41,328 nt of DNA, taken from contig JAJRQB010000127.1 in the NCBI GenBank assembly GCA_024280485.1, positions 1 to 41,328 on the forward strand, read 5' to 3'. This document shows, piece by piece, positions 37,083 to 41,328 of this stretch. The translations under genes were made by a program, and so were the position numbers. This stretch comes from Deltaproteobacteria bacterium. GTDB lineage: Bacteria > Desulfobacterota > Desulfuromonadia > Desulfuromonadales > Geopsychrobacteraceae. Position 1 is the first letter of the stretch, and every line of letters starts with the position of its first letter. The notes beneath the pieces are model-generated. The model saw only the letters and a list, made by a program, of their open reading frames with translations. It searched no databases and had not been told where the DNA came from.

Positions 37083-38099
37083 ATGATGAAGAAGGCTGGA
37101 TTGCTGATTGTTTTTGTTTGCCTGGTGTTATCTCCACTGAGTTGTAAGGGGATAGGCCCTGTCGCCAAAAATGTTCTTAACGTTGGGTCAACTTTTTTAC
37201 AGGCTGTGGCTGCTAACTATACTGGGCAATACACTGCAGTGGTCAATACCTTTGTGCAGGCGCTCGGTGGTGAAGAGTCCTCATTTGATGCAGGCGAGGC
37301 TGAGTATGACCCGGCCCAGGAACAGGCTGAGTATGACCCGGCCCAGGAACAGGGCGATTATGGGGAGATCCAGGGTCAAGGCGCGTATGACCAGCCTTTG
37401 ACTTTGCCGCTGGCTCTGGATGTCGCCATCCTCAAAAAAACTTCCGGCAACTATGTCATTCCGATCGAAGATGGTGCGGTCTTGAGGGATGGGCGTGGCG
37501 ATCCTCGCCGGGGCGACCAATTTAAGATTACCTTTCGCGCTAATACTAATTGTTATGTTTATGTCGTGGCGGCTGATGCTACAGGTTATGTAGAACCGGT
37601 TTTTCCACATTCGGATGATTACTACCGTAATCCTGTGGTTGCAGGTGTTCAGTACGAAATCCCGCGTTCCGCAACCTCCAGCTGGTTCGGTCTTGACGAC
37701 TATCGGGGAATTGAAACACTCTTTTTCGTTGCATCAAGGGAACGCCGCAGTGACCTTGACATTATTTTGAAAGACCTTCTCTCTCGACGCGAACAAAGGC
37801 GGCCGGTTAATCAGACCGTTGCGGTCTCGGAACCGATGGTGATTTCATCGGCACCGATCACGCAGGGATTGCCCGGAAAATGCAACACTCGGGGAATCGT
37901 GAGGGTGTCCGATTGTTTGGAGACTCGGGGAATCGTACGGGTCACATCACAGCAGGCATCTGTGTTTCAAGATCTTAATGCTGGTGGCAGTATGTCGATA
38001 TCGGCTGGAAATGGGCGAGCTTATGAATATTCACCGGAGACGTTTATGATATCCGGAACGAGTGATTTAGTTTTTACAAGGTGGTTCAGACATGAATAA
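37083..38099 (+). CDS. DUF4384 domain, probable lipoprotein
   Basis: 338-aa exported protein. The signal peptide is followed by Cys near residue 21 in PLSC, a weak lipobox because Pro occupies -3. An acidic low-complexity segment holds two exact copies of a nine-residue unit (AEYDPAQEQ). The DUF4384 domain spans about 110-230, with GDQFKITFRANTNCYVYVVAAD and GIETLFFVASRERR. The C-terminal part contains a doubled TRGIVRV motif. DUF4384 often accompanies caspase-family peptidases, and this one sits between the CHAT gene and a metallopeptidase-like gene. GGAGG at 37067-37071 also allows TTG 37077; ATG 37083 puts the Lys pair at the signal-peptide start. Confidence 0.82.
   Translation: MMKKAGLLIVFVCLVLSPLSCKGIGPVAKNVLNVGSTFLQAVAANYTGQYTAVVNTFVQALGGEESSFDAGEAEYDPAQEQAEYDPAQEQGDYGEIQGQGAYDQPLTLPLALDVAILKKTSGNYVIPIEDGAVLRDGRGDPRRGDQFKITFRANTNCYVYVVAADATGYVEPVFPHSDDYYRNPVVAGVQYEIPRSATSSWFGLDDYRGIETLFFVASRERRSDLDIILKDLLSRREQRRPVNQTVAVSEPMVISSAPITQGLPGKCNTRGIVRVSDCLETRGIVRVTSQQASVFQDLNAGGSMSISAGNGRAYEYSPETFMISGTSDLVFTRWFRHE
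37299..37352 (+). repeat. exact 27-base tandem duplication
   Basis: Two perfect adjacent copies (37299-37325, 37326-37352) encode AEYDPAQEQ twice within the DUF4384 gene. Perfect identity at third codon positions indicates a recent duplication; copy number may vary between strains. Confidence 0.95.
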
Positions 38100-38170
38100 A
38101 CCGTTTATTGATTGAGATGGGTTACAGGCCAATGGGAATATTTAAATTATTCAGCAGAGAGGTGATTGTC

Positions 38171-39715
38171 ATGCGAAAACTCAGACTAGCTGGAATCAGT
38201 AGACTCTTTCTTCTGACGTTTGTGTGTTTTCTCTTTCTGGGCACGCAGATGGTATGTGCTGCAGCCAAGTATTCGCCGGGTAAGATTATCGGTAAAGTAA
38301 CTGATAAGAAGAATAAACCGTTAGCTGGCGTTCTTGTGTCCGCATACGATAGCGATAGTGGGAGAAAAGATGAGTTTATCGGCAGGGACAAGACTGATTC
38401 AAATGGGAAATATGAAATCAGGATACCTAAAAGAAGCAAGAAGAATCAGTGGGATGGGCCTAAGACTAAACGACATACACAATGGCGGCCTGACATCTAT
38501 ATTTTGGTAGAAAAGGCGGAATACAAACGCACAAAGTCTAAAACATATAGTGATCACAAGCTTAAAAATAACCGAACTATCAATGTTGCAATGAAATATC
38601 TTCCGGGGGGCCGTACCGTCAGTGGCGTGATTTTTCAGGGGACTAGTAAGACACCATTGGCAGGAGCACTCGTTACTGCTTGTGACTCAGATCCAGGCGA
38701 AGACCAGAAGATGGGTACTGCAACAACTAATTCAGCAGGGAGATATAAACTATCGTATCGTGCCGGTTCTTGGGATGGCCCCAAAACAGACAAGCACACG
38801 CAATGGCGTCCAGATATTTTTGTTGTTGTTACTAAGGATGGCTGGAAAAGAACAAAGTCGCCGACTCGAACAAATCAAAGGCTCGCAGTACCACTCACTG
38901 TAAACGTGAAAGTACCCCCCAAACCAGGCAAGAAACATATGATAACGAACGACATGTGCAAGACAGAGTCGCCTGCGGCAAGATGCAAGTCAAAAGGCGA
39001 GCAATATATCTGGCTGGGCCCCGAAAATAAATTGGGGCGTTGTACTCAGTTAAGAAAAGAAGTTATGGCGATTAAAACTGCCACTCAGGCCTACAAACCA
39101 CACGTCTGGGCTTATTTAGCCTATTTTAAGACCGTTAGCGCAGGTGCTAAAAAAAGGTCTTTGCCGCCAAAGGTTAAGTCCGAAATAAGTAAATATTTCC
39201 CCAAAAACGTACTGAATACAGTTAAATACGCGTCTTCAAAACACACTTGGGGCGGAAATGCCATGACAGATTGCTCCACAATTTATTTTTCTTCAAAGAG
39301 TGGCAAGGGCATGGTTACAGCGATCAATAAACCTGAATATCTGTTTGATGGCGGCCATGGGAATGCATTGCATTTACTTTTGCATGAGATAGGACATGTC
39401 AAGCAATGTATTGACTGGGGTGGGCGGCTTAACTACGCAGACAAGTGGTTCTCTCAGGTGCCAATTTCGGTGCAGGCGGAAATTATTGAAAATGCTGGTT
39501 TGCCCTACGCAAAAATGAAAGCAGTCCACGATAGGATGCCGATGGAAAAGCAGACCGAAAATAGAGCGAATTCTATTATGTCAGGACTGGGATACGCGAA
39601 AAACGGACCAGAGGGCTGGGTGAAAAAAAGCAGTTTGGCTAAGACGCCAGCCACTCCTCAGGCAGGGGTACGCGCATATCAACGGAGTTTCCCCGCTTCA
39701 GGCAAGGTCAAGTGA
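38171..39715 (+). CDS. exported protein with two transthyretin-like repeats and HExxH metallopeptidase-like domain
   Basis: 514-aa protein with a signal peptide (residues 1 to about 30, ending VCAAA). Two carboxypeptidase-regulatory/transthyretin-like repeats follow (about 35-145 and 147-255), each with an odd shared block, WDGPKT followed by HTQWRPDI. The C-terminal region (about 290-480) has HEIGH at 405-409 within LLLHEIGHVKQ, and Glu463 in TENRAN is a candidate third zinc ligand. The layout of this domain, with a positively judged I-Y-F-S strand before the HExxHxxQ, recalls DUF4157 peptidase-like domains, but that is an inference. ATG 38171 has AGAGGTG upstream. Function is unknown; a secreted or surface zinc protease is the best guess. 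Confidence 0.75.
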   Translation: MRKLRLAGISRLFLLTFVCFLFLGTQMVCAAAKYSPGKIIGKVTDKKNKPLAGVLVSAYDSDSGRKDEFIGRDKTDSNGKYEIRIPKRSKKNQWDGPKTKRHTQWRPDIYILVEKAEYKRTKSKTYSDHKLKNNRTINVAMKYLPGGRTVSGVIFQGTSKTPLAGALVTACDSDPGEDQKMGTATTNSAGRYKLSYRAGSWDGPKTDKHTQWRPDIFVVVTKDGWKRTKSPTRTNQRLAVPLTVNVKVPPKPGKKHMITNDMCKTESPAARCKSKGEQYIWLGPENKLGRCTQLRKEVMAIKTATQAYKPHVWAYLAYFKTVSAGAKKRSLPPKVKSEISKYFPKNVLNTVKYASSKHTWGGNAMTDCSTIYFSSKSGKGMVTAINKPEYLFDGGHGNALHLLLHEIGHVKQCIDWGGRLNYADKWFSQVPISVQAEIIENAGLPYAKMKAVHDRMPMEKQTENRANSIMSGLGYAKNGPEGWVKKSSLAKTPATPQAGVRAYQRSFPASGKVK

Positions 39716-39773
39716 GTGTGGTGGAAGTGTCAAGGTCCTTTTGATCTGTCCGTTTGGTGAGGAACGTAAAAAT

Positions 39774-39982
39774 ATGCCCTACCTTCAACTTGATGTGAAC
39801 AGCTATTACTCGTTCGAAAACAAGCGGCTCGCCGGAAAGCTTTGCGAGACATACTCAAGGATAATGAAGGTGGATGTTCGTCGTATCCGTATAGCTATTC
39901 TCGAATTGGGGATGGAGGTGTGTGGCGATCAATTAGTGGTGAGCTGAAACCTGTTTAGGTGCTGATGTGTGATATCCAGCGA
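39774..39982 (+). pseudogene. tautomerase-family remnant
   Basis: An intact start, MPYLQLDVNSYYS with the catalytic-type Pro after Met, runs to LELG and then loses frame at the G-run near 39905-39912. Skipping to the next frame restores the family-like ELGDGGVWR, then meets a TAG (about 39956) before VLMCDIQR. The C-terminal half is gone. The 57-aa open product would lack part of the active site. A one-base loss in a homopolymer could be a sequencing error, but the extra stop argues for real decay. Confidence 0.65.
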
Positions 39983-40413
39983 GTGCTCCTGGTCGATCCG
40001 TCGACCGGTTTTTTCAAGACAAAAAAGGTACAGCTTTGATCGCTATTTCGGACCGGTCGACCTCGGCATTCATCTGGCCGAGAAACATCGCAGTCTGAAT
40101 TTCGGTGTCTTTGCCGGATCCATCTTGCCGGGTTCGAATCGGCTGGTGGTGACCGGCTTTTCCCCCTTCGGGCAAGTAAATTATATCAGTTCCATGGGTG
40201 GAGCAGGGCTGGTCTTCAATAACCTGGGAATCTGAAGCCAATATCGGCTATTTACTGAGTTTTCTGAAACGTAAAAAAGAGGTGGAAAAAGATCCCGACC
40301 CTCGCCTTGGGGAATGGCTTGAAAAGTTTGATCGTGACAAGACTGAAGCGGCCAAGGAATTCTGGTACGAAACCCTTATGGGTATCGACGCGAGTCTGCG
40401 GGAATTTTTCTAA
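39983..40413 (+). pseudogene. aldehyde:ferredoxin oxidoreductase remnant (N- and C-terminal pieces)
   Basis: Three out-of-phase pieces read as one broken tungsten-enzyme gene. VLLVDPSTGFFKTKK (about 39983-40025) is the N-terminus. After a frameshift near an A-run comes DRYFGPVDLGIHLAEKH with AGSILPGSNRLVVTG and ISSMGGAGLVFNNLGI, the AOR N-terminal domain. A third frame (40234-40413) then gives FLKRKKEVEKDPDPR and FWYETLMGIDASLREFF, which I take as the AOR C-terminus. The central several hundred residues are missing. The C-terminal assignment is from memory of the family and less sure than the N-terminal one. Confidence 0.6.
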
Positions 40414-40460
40414 ATCATCGGAGAGATCGCTGCGCCGATTGCGCTTTGAAGGAAGTTTAG

Positions 40461-40586
40461 AGGTATCTGAAAACGTACGATTTTTAAGGCACGAACCTCC
40501 GCTCAGGTTAATTGGCAAGGTTCTCTTGGGTTGCGTGTCCCTGCGACAGATTTCAGGTGTTTCCGTTTGTGAGGGCTCAGATACCT
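40461..40586. repeat. 10-base inverted repeat ends of a 126-base segment
   Basis: AGGTATCTGA (40461-40470) and its exact complement TCAGATACCT (40577-40586) bound a 126-base segment in the gap between the AOR remnant and the thioesterase gene. It could be a tiny non-autonomous element or simply a leader structure; no target duplication was seen. Confidence 0.3.
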
Positions 40587-40630
40587 TTAAGCCGATCTGG
40601 GTCTCCCAACTCAACATACAGAGGATAAAT

Positions 40631-41110
40631 ATGAATAAGTTCCCTACTGTTATTTATTCGACAGAGATCAAAACAGAATGGCTGGATTACAACAACCATA
40701 TGAATGTTGCATATTATGTCTTGGTCTTCGATCTTGCTTTTGAGGAATTGTTACTTTCCCTCGGTCTGGGTGAAGAGGGCGCAAAGACAACCGGAATATC
40801 CACAATGGCATTGGAGAGCCATATCACCTACGATCAAGAGGCCTCTTTGGGTCAGATTGTGGAGATTCGGATGCAACTGGTAGATCATGACCACAAGCGC
40901 ATGCATCTTTATCTTGAAATGTATGTGAAGGGAAATAGTGGCTACCTTGCTTCCACGCTTGAACAGATAAGCATGTGCGTAAACCTGAATGAACGTAAGT
41001 CCGCCTCCTTTCCAGATGAAGTAATGGCGAAGATTAAAACACTAGCGCAACAACAATCACACTTAGAACGTCCCGACAACATTGGTCGTAAGATTGGTAT
41101 TCGCAAGTAG
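40631..41110 (+). CDS. hotdog-fold acyl-CoA thioesterase (betainyl-CoA thioesterase-like)
   Basis: 159-aa single-hotdog protein. The N-terminal pattern EWLDYNNHMNVAYYVLVFDLAFEELL is close to the 4-hydroxybenzoyl-CoA/betainyl-CoA thioesterase group, with Asp/Asn at the acid position. ALESHITYDQEASLGQIVEI and the late GRKIGI are also typical. ATG 40631 has AGAGGA six bases upstream; the frame is open further upstream, but that stretch has no ribosome-binding site or conservation pattern. No carnitine or betaine genes adjoin it, so the acyl-CoA substrate is unknown. It ends in a hairpin terminator. Confidence 0.83.
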   Translation: MNKFPTVIYSTEIKTEWLDYNNHMNVAYYVLVFDLAFEELLLSLGLGEEGAKTTGISTMALESHITYDQEASLGQIVEIRMQLVDHDHKRMHLYLEMYVKGNSGYLASTLEQISMCVNLNERKSASFPDEVMAKIKTLAQQQSHLERPDNIGRKIGIRK

Positions 41111-41153
41111 CCGAAGAACGCATTCTGACGAATCACGATAACTCTGAAATAAA

Positions 41154-41188
41154 AACGGCCACCTCAGAAATGAAGTGGCCGTTCTTAT
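41154..41188 (+). terminator. Rho-independent terminator of the thioesterase gene
   Basis: Stem AACGGCCAC (41154-41162) / GTGGCCGTT (41175-41183) with a 12-base loop that can pair further (TCA/TGA), followed by a modest T-rich tail CTTATT. Confidence 0.8.
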
Positions 41189-41189
41189 T

Positions 41190-41328
41190 GGTTTGCCCAG
41201 CGGAGCTGGCAAACCCGGCCTGTTGCAAGATACAGGCGTCACCCTGATCAGGGGGAAGACAATCCGAATCGCAAGGGCGTTGCTGGCAACGGCAGGGTCT
41301 GAAGGAAGCGATAGGAAGTGAACTGCAC
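41190..41328 (+). other. hairpin-rich stretch, possible 5' part of a structured RNA
   Basis: No gene is seen in the last 139 bases. Short hairpins crowd together: GGTTTGCC/GGCAAACC, CCTGT/ACAGG, the palindrome CCCTGATCAGGG and GTTGC/GCAAC. Segments such as GGGGGAAGAC, CCGAATCGCAAGGG and GGGTCTGAAGGAAGC recall domain I of bacterial group II introns. The window ends before any maturase gene, so the call is tentative. Confidence 0.3.

Noticed and set aside
40461-40586. Insertion sequence bounded by the 10-base inverted repeat
   Set aside because: Only 126 bases long, with no transposase and no visible target duplication; kept only as a low-confidence repeat.

Overview
The window looks like a chromosomal segment of a Desulfuromonadales-type bacterium (the Geobacter / Desulfuromonas / Pelobacter group, formerly Deltaproteobacteria). 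The evidence is the order ftsH-folP-cdaA-ybbR-glmM-pdxJ-acpS-nnr-CBS-tsaE-lysC-cimA, the citramalate synthase, an ActP-type symporter with a large extra loop plus its DUF485 partner, and a Cache/HAMP chemoreceptor. Assignment is by gene content and recalled synteny only; no search was run. I recognised no rRNA, tRNA or CRISPR array.

Region 1 (1-13,290, all +) is a dense housekeeping run. It covers membrane proteolysis (FtsH), folate (FolP), c-di-AMP synthesis and its regulator (CdaA, YbbR), amino-sugar supply (GlmM), PLP (PdxJ), ACP activation (AcpS), NAD(P)H-hydrate repair (Nnr), a CBS protein, TsaE, aspartokinase and citramalate synthase. It ends with a ComEA-like helix-hairpin-helix protein and a 51-residue zinc-ribbon protein before a strong terminator. 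Many genes overlap or nearly touch, so long operons are likely.

Region 2 (13,320-20,000, all -) holds a small membrane protein, the acetate-type symporter pair with a readable promoter, efp-epmA, and an AI-2E-family permease translationally coupled to a cyclic-nucleotide-binding protein. Region 3 (20,100-31,770, mixed) holds uvrC, a short-chain dehydrogenase broken by one amber codon, a YhcH-family protein, a chemoreceptor, an OB-fold-like lipoprotein, a DUF4019-malQ pair, and divergent glpD / glpK for glycerol catabolism.

Region 4 (31,770-41,328, +) is the accessory part and the most interesting. Just after the glpK hairpin comes a sigma70-like promoter, then an RNA that fits the GEMM-I (cyclic-dinucleotide) riboswitch class, with an intrinsic terminator that would compete for part of the aptamer. 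About 560 bases of AT-rich leader with micro-ORFs follow. Then come four co-directional genes, all with export signals: a Sel1-repeat protein, a ~1195-residue TPR-CHAT (caspase-like) protease, a DUF4384 lipoprotein-like protein with an exact 27-bp tandem duplication, and a protein with two transthyretin-like repeats and an HExxH metallopeptidase-like domain. I read this as a candidate envelope protease/adhesion system possibly under second-messenger control. After it lies a gene graveyard (tautomerase and aldehyde:ferredoxin oxidoreductase remnants), an intact hotdog thioesterase with terminator, and a hairpin-rich stretch at the window edge that may be the start of a structured RNA such as a group II intron.
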